Shown here: positions 45,741 through 57,333 of the stretch, piece by piece
Numbering within the stretch: the first letter of the stretch is position 1
Layout of the letters: every line of letters starts with the position of its first letter
NCBI RefSeq assembly: GCF_023065955.2
Contig: NC_079873.1
Location: 6,834,566-6,898,565 of the forward strand
From: Ursus arctos
Taxonomy: Eukaryota > Chordata > Mammalia > Carnivora > Ursidae
Length of the DNA: 64,000 nucleotides
Direction of reading: 5' to 3'
Program-made: the position numbers and the translations under genes
Notes under the pieces: model-generated
What the model was told of the DNA's origin: nothing
Seen by the model: only the letters and a program-made list of their open reading frames with translations
The model's database searches: none

Positions 45741-48449
45741 TTGACCATAACCTTGTTCTTACCTCCCTCAAAGCACTACCGTATCCCTGAGTGGACTCCT
45801 AAAGCTGTTTAATAGTGGTGCCCACTCAAGTCTTAAAGAGACAAGAAAGCTTTAGAGGTGGAAGTCTAATATTAATCACAAACCTTGAGATTGGAGACGT
45901 GTCTTTTTTTTAAAATGTTGTGGAGTGTGTGCCGTGAAAATTGGAGTCCTGGAGGTATTCCTCAGGACTCCAGAAATGGGTTACATTAGACTTACCGGCA
46001 GATGTAAGGAGCTAAGAGTTTGTATAAGTTGACTTATATTATTAAAAGTTACACCAGGGTTCACAACTCTCCTTAGTATTTGAAGATAAATGCCCTCGCT
46101 GTTTTAGGTACTTGGGTTGCCTTTTCCCTCCTCCCAGTCCTGGAATTTTTCAATTCTAGAGACTGTAGCAAAGCTAACGTGAATGCCGTCTACATAGGTA
46201 AAACCTATTCTATCATTTAGGATGATTTCAGTTGTACGTAACAGAAAAGACTAACTCCCATGGACCCGGACAAAGGACATCTGTTGTCCCATAACAGAGT
46301 AGTCCAGCGGTGGGGTGGATTCGGCACTCGGTGCAGCCGTGGCTGTCAGGCCCTCCCTCCAGGACCGGGTACATGCTGAGTCTCCCGGGAGATGTGCATC
46401 CCCGACAAGCTCAGGGTCCCGTTAGCTAGGAGGGAGAACTGGGGGACAGGTTGCTTTGTGTTTGTCCAGCTGTATCCTGTTATTTCAAGTCTCTCTGCTC
46501 ATTTTCCCTATGAAATCGCTTGGGAGTTTTGTGGCAACGATTTCAGACCATGGTTACTGCTGTTTGACATTGCAGTTAACTTCCCTGGGCTTGGGTGATG
46601 CGGTTTCTTTCTACCCCAAATGAGAACAATCCCAGGTGATAACTGTTGGCATTGTCTTCCTCAAATGCAGGGTGACACACGGGGAAGTGAGGAGTCAGCA
46701 AGCCCTAGGCTCATGGGCTTCGTATCCGGGTCCCTTCGGCTCAGGTCCGGGAAACTTTTAAGTCCCAGGAGTTTAATGTGAAGATTTTACAGAAATGATT
46801 TCTGACTCTTACGGGCTTTGTATGAGGTGTGGCTTTCAGTACTGATCTTAAATGAAGCCAAAGAGTCTGTCAAGATGGAAGCTGTAGGGTTTGAAAGTAG
46901 ATATTCTTCGTCTAAGAAAGAATTATATTTTAAAAATAATTTACTCCATGTCTTCGAGAGATTACAATTCTAAATATAAGAACATTTGAGATAAAGTTGG
47001 CAAATGCTTAGCTCCTCCCAATACTTATTTCTAGTAGATTCTAATGGTTTGAAATTCTGACTGATAGGGACTTCAATAGTAAATTTTTTATAGAACTGTT
47101 TTCTAAAGAGCTATCCGAACTACTCAGATTAACTTCGGATGTAGTTCTAGTTGAGGCTATTAAACAGTCTTGCTGTATAAGCCGCTTGATGACTTTGAGC
47201 CATCCTGTTACAAAGTCAGGAAATGATTTAGAACTCGTTTCTAGCCGTTGGCACCTAGTTATCTGAGTGACAGTCACCCTTCAGTACCCAGATCAAAGGA
47301 GTCAAGGAACGATGCTGGCACTGCAGATGGGTCTTCTGAGCAGGTGAAGTTACTGTCTGTGACCCAGAGGCAGATCATAGCAGTGTGGGGTGGCCGCAGG
47401 TGAAGACAGGGGAGCGCCCCACCAGCTAGGGCCGAACTAGACCAGGTCCCTGCAGCGCACAGGCTGACAGTTCTGGAGCCTCAGAGAAAGGAGACGGAAG
47501 CATCAAGAAAAAGCAATGCGGAGAGGTGAACAGGGCGATAGCAATGAGAAGCAGCCGCCAAGTGCTCGAGCTGCTGAAACGCCGGCAGAGGCTCTCAGCA
47601 GTCTGCGCCGACAGCAGTTGGCTAACTGCTCAGCACACAGCTCAACAGCCCTTCGTGTCCGTTCGCCGCACGTACTGACTTTCACACTCACGAAGCTGTG
47701 GCTGGTGGAAGAGTTTGAACCCTGCGTGCGGCGCTGGGGAGGGAAGCACTTAGCTGTGTGGCGTGTTGGAGCTAAACACGCAGCAAAACAAGCCGCTGGC
47801 AGAAAAGTGGGGGTGCTGCCCCAAACACACACTCGGAAGAAAGCTCTTTCTCAAGCCTGCCGGAGATTGGCACATTACTAGAAAGTTGTCTTTTTCATTT
47901 TTCTAAGTCTTTAGTAGTTGTTTCTTTCTTAGGTCAAAAATGGTTCATCTGGAGAATACAGATATGAAGAAAATAGAAATGAAATCTTCTGTGATGAAAC
48001 CATTGAGAATAACCGCCGTTAACTCTTGGTTCTGTCCTTCTAGTGGCACCTGTGTGTGTATGCATTTGCAAAGAAAGTCAAAATGGATTCATACTGTATG
48101 GACAGTCACTTCCATAGTAAGAGCAGTTTTCCATATGCCATAATCACACCCCCCCACCCCCGCCAAGTGTATCTGTGGCTTTTAACCCTAGTAATTTTGT
48201 AGTCGGAGTGAACACAGAGTTTTGGTTTACCGACAGCCATGTATTTTCCCATGTGGACTCACGTAGAAAGGCCTCATGTAGAAATCAGACATCAAGATTT
48301 GAGGATGTGAAATGTTAATTCCTTATGAGCCGGGGCCAACTTGTAAATTGCAGACTTAGAATTAATTATTGATTCAGAAGTTTCTGTCTATGTGTATTTA
48401 CTTATTTTAAAGGATCCATTATAAAATAAAATATTTTCCTTCTGTTTAG

Positions 48450-48526
48450 CCTTCTCTGGATATTCAGCAAATACAAAGTACGACCCATACCAAATTAAAG
48501 CAGAAATAGCAAGCCGTCGGGATAGG
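48450..48526 (+). CDS. WWC3: WWC3 coding exon: short coiled-coil linker exon
   Basis: This is a 77-bp exon between acceptor TTCTGTTTAG and donor GTGAGT. It enters in phase 1, where CC completes a Ser codon split from the previous exon, and leaves in phase 0. It encodes FSGYSANTKYDPYQIKAEI followed by ASRRDR. The F-S-G-x-S-x-x-T-K-Y-D-P motif followed by K-A-E-I is shared by all WWC paralogues, while GYSANT is closest to WWC3. The Tyr-Asp-Pro segment interrupts the heptads between two predicted helices. The length is not a multiple of three, so skipping this exon alone would shift the frame. Confidence 0.94.
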
Positions 48527-49653
48527 GTGAGTAAAATGAGTGCTTTCACAAGTAGAAGCCCCATATGTATTTTTATGTAATATTACTTATCGTGGTTCAT
48601 TTAATGGTGGTCAGTGTGTCTAACACTCATATTTTGGTTAAATTTTCAATTTTGTGGATTATTATTACATTTGGTTTTACTCTTCACCTTTTTCTAATGG
48701 GGGGGAGTTTCTCTTTAAAACACAGCCCATCTAACAAAAAATGGCCTGTATCCTTCTGTGTTTTCCATAGAGCTAGACTCTTCCCGCCCAATTTGGAAAG
48801 ATTTGGTGACTCTAGGCCCTGATCTCAAAGGACTGCTTCCCTCTATTAGTGGGTTGCCAGCCTTGACCCTTGGCAGCTTTAGCATCTGCTGGCCTTCCCT
48901 GGTTGCCGTATTCCCAGGGAAGTCCTTCCTGAAGTGGCATTTGACCAGAAGGTTCTGATGCTCCTTCCCAGTGACCCTGGAATTCTTTATGTGCCACCCT
49001 GTTTCACCCCTCAGCCCCCGTCTTGGTTGTATGAGAAGGGGGACGGTTTTGTTGCATTTGCAGCAATCACGGGAGACAGCTTGGAAGCGAAGCCTCCTCT
49101 TCCAGTGTCTCCTTCCCGAAAAAGGTGTCTGTTTTAGTGCAGTGGTTCTCAAAGTCGAGCACACCTGAGAAAACACCTGGGGAGTTGATGAAACACATGA
49201 GCTGCCAGGCCCAGCCCCTGAGTCTTACACAGGCCTGAAGTGGGGGCAGAATGTGCTGAAGTAAGCACTCCAGGGGATTGACTTAGCCTAGTGGGACAGC
49301 GTGCTTTTAGCAACAGCGTTTCACGTGTGGGATCTAAATAGTAAGTAGAGGGAAGATGACAAAAGTATTACGGAGTGTGCCGATTGTAATGTGTAAATCA
49401 CTGTCTTGAAAAAGAAAACAGTTGCGGGTTCCACAGAGCCAGGAACCTGCCAGTGATCTGGGATTTTTGTGTCTAAGCGAGGCACTTCTTCCAGGATGGC
49501 TGCTGTGTGTGCCCGTGGTTGGAAATTCACGGACAGGATAGATGATCCAGTGGGTTGTAAGCTAATCAGGAACTTAGATGACAATGCTAACAACTGTGGA
49601 AATCATTTTCACCACAGCTTTTTTTTGGAAAAAAAAATGTAATTTGTCTTTAG
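48527..49653 (+). other. WWC3: WWC3 intron (phase 0, 1.1 kb)
   Basis: This short GTGAGT-to-TAG intron has one MER5A-like fragment near 49140-49275. Nothing else is recognised. The open frames on both strands at 48715-49176 have no family resemblance and no splice context. Confidence 0.9.
49140..49275 (+). mobile_element. MER5A-like fossil, partial
   Basis: CAGTGGTTCTCAAAGTCGAG, CTGCCAGGCCCAGCCCCTGA and CAGGCCTGAAGTGGGGGC match the 5' part of MER5A. The 3' end is lost. Confidence 0.7.
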
Positions 49654-49733
49654 CTTTCCAGATTAAAACGAGAGCTGACCCAGATGAAGCAAGAGTTGCA
49701 GTACAAGGAGAAGGGGGTGGAGACCCTGCAAGA
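49654..49733 (+). CDS. WWC3: WWC3 coding exon: coiled-coil segment
   Basis: This is an 80-bp exon after acceptor TTTGTCTTTAG, ending at donor GTGAGT. It enters in phase 0 and leaves in phase 2. It encodes LSRLKRELTQMKQELQYKEK followed by GVETLQ and the first two bases of a Glu codon. Leucines and hydrophobics lie at heptad spacing with charged flanks, consistent with the family coiled coil; R-L-K-R-E-L and E-L-Q-Y-K-E are recognisable WWC motifs. It is separated from the preceding exon by only 1.1 kb, and from the next by 11.2 kb. Skipping it alone would shift the frame. Confidence 0.94.
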
Positions 49734-49977
49734 GTGAGTTGCCTGTGATTCTGGAAGGGGCGCTTTTCCTGTGATTTCCTCTTGTGCTCACCTGTGTGAT
49801 GCCTGGGCCTCTGTCCTCGAGCTGCATGGCTGTTCCCTCTTATGCTTTTATTTATGCTTATTTTTCCCCCAATCCTAAGCCTCAGAATCTTTCTTTTCCT
49901 TCTAGATACTTGGTTCCTTTAAGTGGAAATACATGGGAAACAAGACCTTTATTTTCTATTTATGCACGTTCTCTGTA

Positions 49978-50440
49978 GCTGCACTGTCCAAGACACACAT
50001 GGCTGTTTAAATTTGAATTCCAGTCTTGTTTGTTTTAGTCTCAAAATTTGTTATTCTAAAATTCAAATTTAAATTAATTATATGAAATAAAATTAAAAAT
50101 GTAGAACCCCAGTCACATAGCCAAGTCTGAAATGCTCCGCAGTCGCTTGTGGCCATTGTAGATTTTCTCTACCTTGGCGCGATTGACATTTTGGCCCAGA
50201 TGACTCTTGGTGCGTCATAGGATGTTTAGCTTTGACGCCCCCCCCCCCCCCGATGCCAGTAGTACCCTCTCACCCAGTTGTGACAGCCGAAACTGTCTCT
50301 AGACATTGTCAAACATTCCCTGGAGTGCACACGAGCCCCCAGTTGAGAACCACTGGGCTAGTGGCCACTGCTTTGAGTAGCACAGATACTCGAACATTTC
50401 CATTGCCACAGAACATCCTATTGGACAGTCTGGTCTATAG
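49978..50440. mobile_element. Old DNA transposon (CAGTGCTGTCYRATAGAA type) with nested MER20
   Basis: GCTGCACTGTCCAAGACAC, GCTTGTGGCCATTGTAGATT, then after the MER20 GCTAGTGGCCACTGC and CATCCTATTGGACAGTCTGG. The two ends are terminal-inverted-repeat-like and the MER20 splits the interior. Confidence 0.65.
50172..50356 (-). mobile_element. MER20 copy, antisense, nested
   Basis: TTGGCGCGATTGACATTTTG, CCCAGTTGTGACAGCCGAAA, CTCTAGACATTGTCAAACA and AGTTGAGAACCACTGGGCTA are reverse-complement MER20. It contains a 14-C run near 50238. Confidence 0.85.
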
Positions 50441-50733
50441 GTCTTCCTCCTATTGGCGTCTTTACAGTTAGAACTTTATCCCTACTAGAAGTTTGGGGTT
50501 GAATTTCTTTTTTGTGGGCTATATTAAGTCAGCAAATTCAGTGAACAAAAGTTATTTTATAAATGGTGATACTGTTCTTCCGAAAGAATTGATTTTCTTG
50601 AGAAAGGGTGTCGTGTGCTTACGGGTCGGTTGAGCCCATTCTTTCTCAATTCAGGGCCTGGCTTCGCTCGCCGAGCTTGGGCACGTGCCTCACGAACCCT
50701 TCTATGCCTGCTTTTCTCCTCAGTCAGTGGGGT

Positions 50734-51081
50734 GGCTTTAGCTCGGGCTGCTGTGACAAAGTACCAGAGCCTGGGGGCCTTAAACAGCAGACCCGTTTAC
50801 TTCTTACCGTTCTGGAGGCTAGAAGTCCAAAATCAAGGTGCTGGCAAATTTCCTGTCTGCGAGGGCCTGCTCCCTGCCTTCTTGCCCTGTCTTTACGTGC
50901 TGCTGCTGGTGATGGTGAGCTCCGGTCTCCGCTGTCTCTTCCTTTTAAAGACACTCGCCCTGTCTTGGGGGACCCCACTTTCCTGACCTCATCTAACTCG
51001 AATTGCCCCTCTAAAAGGCCCCCTCTCCATATACCACCACATTGTGAATTGTGGGGCGACAGGCACATTCAGTCCAGAGCA
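50734..51081 (-). mobile_element. ERVL-MaLR-like LTR, antisense
   Basis: GCTGCTGTGACAAAGTACC, GTTCTGGAGGCTAGAAGTCC, AAATCAAGGTGCTGGCAAAT and ACATTCAGTCCAGAGCA are reverse-complement MaLR LTR landmarks. The 197-residue open frame over this element is not a gene. Confidence 0.7.
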
Positions 51082-53027
51082 GCGATCCTGGGGCTGAATG
51101 GTCCGGAGGGCAGCAGCAGAGCCCGCTCTAGTCAGCCTTCCGCAAGTGGCAGGGGTCCGTGTGGTTACTCGGGAAGGGTGGGCAGCATGCCACTCTGTTG
51201 ACTCATGTGTGCAGATGCAACGACAGTGTGTCACATGTGACAAAAGTATTGCTCTTTATGGGGAAGTGATACAAGAATGTCAGTGTTTGCCAAGCACAGT
51301 TATCTCAGCCTCATATAAAGGGTAATTACCGGGCATGTCAAACCCTGCTGTTTAATACTAGGTTGAGATTCACTTTCTTAATCATCCAGGATTGTTTTGG
51401 TTGATTTGTTTGCTCATTTTTATTTTAGGACTTATTTATTAGGGACTTATAGGCACCAAGAGAGTCACAATAGAAAGGGGAACTGGGTCCTGTCTACGGG
51501 GACTTGGACTTGGCTGTCTCTGGCCCTGAGAGCTAACCATGCCCTCTGCAGGTCCCACCACATGGGGGATTTTGGTCATCCCGTCCACATGCTTAGTGTG
51601 ACCTGGAGTCTTTCAGCCTTGCTGTCAGCTTTTTGCTCCTCTACCATTATCCAGCGGTGTGCGTGCACATGCATGTGCCTGCACGCTTGCTCCTGTGATT
51701 GCAGTCCACGATGGGGGCTCCTTTTTTTAGTCCTGGTCAGTACAGCTTTTTAAGAAAGTTTTGCTTAGGCGAAGCAATCTTTTTCAATATCGGCTGCTGG
51801 TTTTGTTGCTCATCTTGTCCGTCTGCTGCGGTGCTTCCCAGCTCAGCGATACACGGCCTATAATTTTGCCCCCACGGCCAGCCGGCCTCCAGAAGCTCGA
51901 TGCACCTGCTAGGCTGCGTCTGCGCGTGCTGTGGCCACACTTTCCCGTGTCACTTCTGCTAAAGGGCCAGACACGAAGTAAGCGGAAGCAAATCATTTAA
52001 TTTGGGAGGTCTTCTAAAGTGACTAGGGCTGTCTGCTTGAATCGGACATTGATTTCATCCTTTCCTTTGGCCACACAATAGCTTTCTCTCATTACCAGGG
52101 AGAGCCGACACTTTGCAGGGTCTCTAGATAATACGACGGAACTGAATGCTGGGCATTGTGCAGGCTGCATGTTGCAGTTACGTCCCTTCTCCCTTGTAGA
52201 AGCTCTAGGGAAGGTGATGGAGGTTTGGGGTGGTTCAGGAACACTCTGAGGCCACACAGGATCCCCGAACCTCAGAGGGGAGCCCGGCCCGGCACCTTTC
52301 CTCGCCGGCTCTGGCTTCGGTAGCGAGATTGCCGGGCCCGGGGCCCATCCCTCTGGCCTCTGCCACTCTGGCCCTGGCCATTTCCTTCTGTGAACACAGA
52401 GATTCTGCTGCCCTGGCAACTGAAGGCTGAGCGCTAGAAAAGCAAAGGTGCAGCGGCTCAGGGGCCTGAGGAAACCCATTTACCTCAGCAGCTCCAGGAA
52501 GTTAGTTTATCGCTCGTAGTGGAACTAATTTCAAGAAGGGGCAGAGGCAGCCTCAGTTTTCCAGGTTTATGGGATGGGAGGCAGCCAGTGCAGGGAGAGC
52601 TGTGACCTGACACCTGCGGGGGTAAATGTGTCCCTGCCCAGGGGACCATCCTCCCTCCCTGCCAGAGCCTGTGGGGATGCCCGCCCTCCCCAGGAGAGGC
52701 CGAGGAATGGCGTGGGAGAAGGTTCTGGCCCAGCCTTGGTCCTGGGGGACTCACTGCAGCTTTCCAGCTAGAGCTGCCTCAAGAGGCAGTGTTTAATTGG
52801 CTGTTTGACTGTACATGCTCTCTCTGTCCTCCCAGGAAGGAGACAAAACACAGGCACGCATGCCGTGCTTAAAGTTCTTTGCAAGTGAAAAATAATCTCG
52901 TAGCCTTCCCCTGAATTATACACGCTACGCAGGAGACGAAAACAGCCCCCTTATTTTTCTGGTATTGAAGACTGGCTCTTACGCTTCCGTCGAATCATGC
53001 AGATTGGTATTATTATTGAGAAATTTT

Positions 53028-53216
53028 TTTTTTTAAGATTTTATTTATTTATTTGACAGAGACAGCCAGTGAGAGAGGGAACACAAGCAGGGGGAGTGGG
53101 AGACGAAGAAGCAGGCTCCTAGCAGAGGAGCCTGATGTGGGGCTCGATCCTAGAATGCCGGGATCACGCCCTGAGCCGAAGGCAGACGCTTAACCGCTGT
53201 GCCACCCAGGTGCCGC
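53028..53216 (-). mobile_element. CAN SINE, antisense, perfect 17-bp target-site duplication
   Basis: Full length, CACAAGCAGGGGGAGTGG subtype. TATTATTGAGAAATTTT is present at 53011-53027 and 53217-53233. Confidence 0.97.
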
Positions 53217-53667
53217 TATTATTGAGAAATTTTGAAAACCTTCCGTGAGCGTCAATAATGTGATTACCCTAACCCCTACCGTAAAATCCTGACTCTAAGC
53301 ACAGATAATACATGAGCTGTTGGACGGAAAAGGGCTTCTTGGATGTTATTACTAGTGTTGATTTAAGGCAGAGACCCTAGATTTTCCTCCAGAAAATTTT
53401 CTGCTGTTCTTGCTTCCCAGAATATCCAGGATATTCTTTTCCAGAGCACCTCGCCAGGAGTTTAGCCGCTTATAACATTTTAAACTCTTACTTGTTTATC
53501 TTGGTGAACTTTCCTGGCTAGCAAGGAAATCCATCATTACGCTTGGGTCCAGGTGAAGAAAAAAGAACCTTTTGTATTTTTTTGAGGGGGGTCTATGTAC
53601 GTTGTTAATTTTTGTAAATGGGAGCTGGCCATGAACACAGTCTCTAGGTTAATGATAGAATAGGTAC

Positions 53668-53693
53668 GTGTGTGTGTGTGTGTAATATATATA
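53668..53693. repeat. Short (GT)n-(AT)n microsatellite
   Basis: Eight GT units followed by an AT-rich run. Confidence 0.9.
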
Positions 53694-54715
53694 AACTTTT
53701 AATGATGGAAAATGTCAAACATACACAAAAGTAGAAAGAGCGGTAGCATGGAGCCCTCCTGGACCCTTCACCCCCACCTCACCAGCTAGCCACATGGGGG
53801 CCAGTCTTGTTTTGTCTGTCAGCTTGTCACCTCCCTCAAACCCTTACTGCCTTATTGAGGCAAATCCTAGAGGCGTATTGAATCCACAAATAGCTCTTCT
53901 AAAGATAGGGATCCCGTTTGAAAACATAACTATAATGCCTGTACCCCATTTAATAGTCATCCCTTAACATCATCCCTCCTCCAGTAAGTTTTCCCATTTC
54001 TCTGGCGCTTTTGGGTCCATTCAGATGAGGCCCGCGCAGTACGTTTGGTGGGTATGTCTCTGAATCTCTACTCCCCCATCCTTCTTTTTTTTTCCTTTTT
54101 CCTTTCTGACAGCTTACTTGTTGAAGAAAGCAATTTGCTTGTCCTGTAGAATTTCCCCGATACTGGGTTCTGCCGCGCTGCTGCACATTTAACGTGTTCC
54201 TCTGTCCCCTGCTACTTATGCAAACTAGTGCAGTGAGTTCGAGAGGCTTGATCTGATTTGAGTTCAAGTTCTTTTTCTATTCTTTTTTGGGGGCGAAGTC
54301 TGTTTCGTAGCTGGTGGTGGTGTCTCTTGCGTCGGGAGCTGCAGACTGTCCGGTTCTCTTGTGACGTGGAGAGTACCAGTGCGTTCTGGTATGGTCAGCC
54401 TCATGCATCCATTCGTAACGTTTCCCATCAGCTTTACAGCTGATGCTGTGCACGTGCACATGTGAAAGAGCTCAGAATAAGTGGGTTTGCTGGGTCAAAG
54501 GGTAAATGCATCGGTTGTATTTAGGAGAGGTTGCCAAATCCCCCTCCTACAGGTTCTGCCCTGTTGCCTTCCTACCACTAGCAGATGAGTTTCTGTTCCC
54601 ACGGCTGTGCCAACAGAATGTGTTGTCAACGCTTTTGCATTTTTGCCGGTCTCATAGGTGAGAGATAGTATCTCAGTGTAGTTGTAATTTGCATTTCTCT
54701 TGAGGCGCTTCATAA
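53690..54715 (-). mobile_element. L1-type 3' region, antisense
   Basis: ATGGAAAATGTCAAACATAC, TTGAGGCAAATCCTAGAGG, TTGCTGGGTCAAAGGGTAAA, CACGGCTGTGCCAACAGAAT and ATCTCAGTGTAGTTGTAATT follow an old antisense L1/HAL1 3' region. Confidence 0.6.
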
Positions 54716-55379
54716 AAGTCTTCGGAAAATAGGAGTAGCATTTATGAGTATGAAAGTCTTTAGAAAAATCGATCTTTTCCAGTGAAAATGCTGCTGGGCT
54801 CCGCTGCCTTCCAGTTTCTGAAGGTTGTTTGGAAAAGCGATCTTAGTGTAACTCGTTAGCAACATCCAGGGGCAAAGGCGGAGGGCTCAGAGCAGGATGT
54901 GTGCAGTTTCCCAAATGGGTGATGTACAGGAATGTGCTGAGTGTGCCGTAGGTGTGGGAGATTTCCCTCTCTAGTTACTCTAGATCTCCCGGAGATATGG
55001 AATGTACCTCATGTTAGATTCTGAGTTGTCTCGCAGCCAGAACGCTCATTTAACGTTGCCTCACCCCGAGTTTCCCACGCTTACGTGCCACTCACTGAAG
55101 CCTCTTTCCACCAGGACACCTGTAAGGTCCCTGTGTGCTGGCGTGATGGCTCAAGACGCTCTGGGAGGGGGGGCACCGTCCTGCGCACCTTCTTAGCATC
55201 TGTTGTCATGGTGTGCCGGTGGCACACCTAGCACCTGTTCCCTTCTTGCAGCTTCTGCCACGGTCACTGTTACGGCTCACCATTTTCATGCCGTAGTCAT
55301 ATGGACCCTCACAGTGTCTCCTGTGCTTGCAGCTTCCTGGGGCTTTCTCTCCCACTTAGAGTACAGTCCCCAATCCAGA

Positions 55380-55775
55380 ATGAGTTGGCCCCTGTCCTGA
55401 CCTCGTTTGCCCCCGTTTCACCCCTGCTCACCTGCATCCACCCCCTGGCCACCCTGTGGCTCTCCCCACTGGAACTTGTAGCTCCCTGTGCCTGGAACAC
55501 CCTTTCTCCCAAATTCCACACACCTGTTCCCTCCCTTCTGTGGTTCTCTGCACAAATGGTGTTTCACCAAGGTCCTCACTTGAGCACTAGCTCTAAAAAG
55601 GACCCCTTTCCGTCACACTCCGTCCTGGAAACTGGATTCCTTCTCCTTAAAACACGGATTGCTGCCCACCCTAGTGATTTATTTTTTGTGGTCTGTCTCC
55701 TTGACTAGTGTGCCGCATGAGAAGAAGGACTTTGCTTTGTTCCCTGTGTCATCCTCAGGACGCAGACAGTTGCAG
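55380..55775 (+). mobile_element. L2 LINE fragment
   Basis: CTCCCTGTGCCTGGAACACC, TTTCTCCCAAATTCCACAC, ACGGATTGCTGCCCACCC, TGGTCTGTCTCCTTGACTAG and TTTGTTCCCTGTGTCATCC follow the 3' part of L2. Confidence 0.75.
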
Positions 55776-56663
55776 ACAGAGGCCAGGGCCGAGTGGCACG
55801 CGTGGACGCTGCCCCAGGCGCTGTGGTGAGCGGCTGATGTCGTGGCGCCTGCCTGCCGGGAGCCATTGTGGGGTCCGTGTCACTGTTGGACACCGGCACC
55901 CTCTAGGGGAGGGCCTGGGCTGCCCCGTGCCACAGCGGGGGGCTCTGTAAATCAGCCCGTCGTCTTCTCTTCCACATACTGTGCTCCATTGTGTTTTAAG
56001 AAACCCTGTTCCTTGTTACTGCTATTCAGATCCTGGAAAGGGGTGTTCGCTAGATGTTCCAATACCCAGTTTCCATGCAGCACGTTCTTCAGCACAGGGT
56101 CAGCCTTTGTGCTTTGAGCCTCGTAGTTGCTTGGTGAACCTCTTCCCTGTTCGGGTGGCACGAACAAAGCGAAACCCGTGTGTGTCCGTAAACAAGAGTG
56201 ACGCCCCTTTCCCGAGCGTTCTCTACTAGAATGCCGCACTATTACATATTGGGATTAGCATTTTCTGTCCCAGGGGATTTGGTGTTTTCAGAAGAGAATG
56301 GGATGGCTCACAGTTGGAGCAGGCCTAGGCCGACAGTATCCCATGAACGTCGCACGTAAGGTGCGGCGCGTGCGGAAAGCCTGGCTCTACTCCGCTAACT
56401 GTACGGCCGGGGCGGGGGGCGGAACCAAAGCGGGTGTTGTTCCTGGTTGTGGCCCGGGTCCGGTGCCCCACGCAGGGCCTGCTGCGCATAGAAAGCTGCC
56501 GGAAGCTGTCTGACGTGCATTCCAGGCCGCCTGCCAGAGCTGGTAGAGTTGTAACAAAACTTCTCATTCTTTTGGGTTGTAATGTGTGGTATTAACACGG
56601 AATATCTTTGGAGGCCTGGCAGCCCTTTTCTTCATGCTGTGGGTTTATGAAGCCATTTGGTTT

Positions 56664-56862
56664 GGAGCGCCTGGGTGACTCAGTTGGTTAAGTGTCTAAC
56701 TGTCGATTTTGGCTCAGGTCACCATCTCAGGGTTGTGGGTTCGAGCCCCATGTTGTTGGGCTCCGCACTCAGCGGGGAGTCTGCTTCTCTCCCTCTGCTC
56801 CCCCCCCACATGCTCTTTCTCTCTCTCAAGTAAATGATAAATCTTAAAAAAAAAAAAAAAGC
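56664..56862 (+). mobile_element. CAN SINE, sense, perfect target-site duplication
   Basis: GGAGCGCCTGGGTGACTCAG head, older CTAACTGTCGATTTTGGCTC body and a pure A-run. AGCCATTTGGTTT is identical at 56651-56663 and 56863-56875. Confidence 0.96.
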
Positions 56863-57194
56863 AGCCATTTGGTTTTACTTTTGCCAGAATAGTTCCCTTG
56901 ACATCTTAACTTGAATAACAAATACGGAAACTTCAGGGCAGCAGGAGGTAGGGGTTGACAGACGGCTCTAAACTGCCCTCTCAGCCGCAGTACTGTCATT
57001 TGAAGCTGTACCTTCTCTTCTTTTCTCTGATCATCTCTTGCAAAAGCAGACCACGAAGAGCCCCAGTTTCCTTTGGGATGACGTTTGACGGGCCGTGTGG
57101 GTGGCCTTTGGGTTTGACGCTGTGTGCGTTTGGAGGCCTTGGCTTCGAGTGCATCTCTAACCCAGCGAGGAAGAGGATGAGTGCCGGTGTGAGG

Positions 57195-57290
57195 GGCCTC
57201 GCTGTGAACCTCACACTGTGCCTCTTACTGGCTCTGTGACCTCGAGCAAGTCACCTAATCTCCCTGAAGCTGCTGCAAGATGTTGAGGAG
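57195..57290 (+). mobile_element. Possible MIR fragment
   Basis: CTCTTACTGGCTCTGTGACC followed by TCGAGCAAGTCACCTAATCT resembles the MIR core. Confidence 0.6.
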
Positions 57291-57333
57291 TGAAAAGTAA
57301 AGACTCTAGTGTGTGTACTGGATTTTTTTACAC

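Larger units (their letters stand above)
38277..48449 (+). other. WWC3: WWC3 intron (phase 1, 10.2 kb)
   Basis: This GTGAGT-to-TAG intron contains an L2/MIR-like piece, a long antisense L1 ORF2 fragment with a hAT element and a CAN SINE nested in it, a MIR, a perfect 64-bp tandem duplication, back-to-back hAT and MER5A-like fossils, and two antisense CAN SINEs. Stretches without recognisable content are about 38560-39290, 40735-42080, 42680-43637, 44030-45195, 45761-47040 and 47882-48449. The segment 47041-47881 is described as a separate observation. Confidence 0.9.

Noticed and set aside
50608..51201. 197-residue open frame on the + strand
   Set aside because: It overlaps an antisense MaLR-like LTR and has frames open in other registers as well. 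No motif or splice context.
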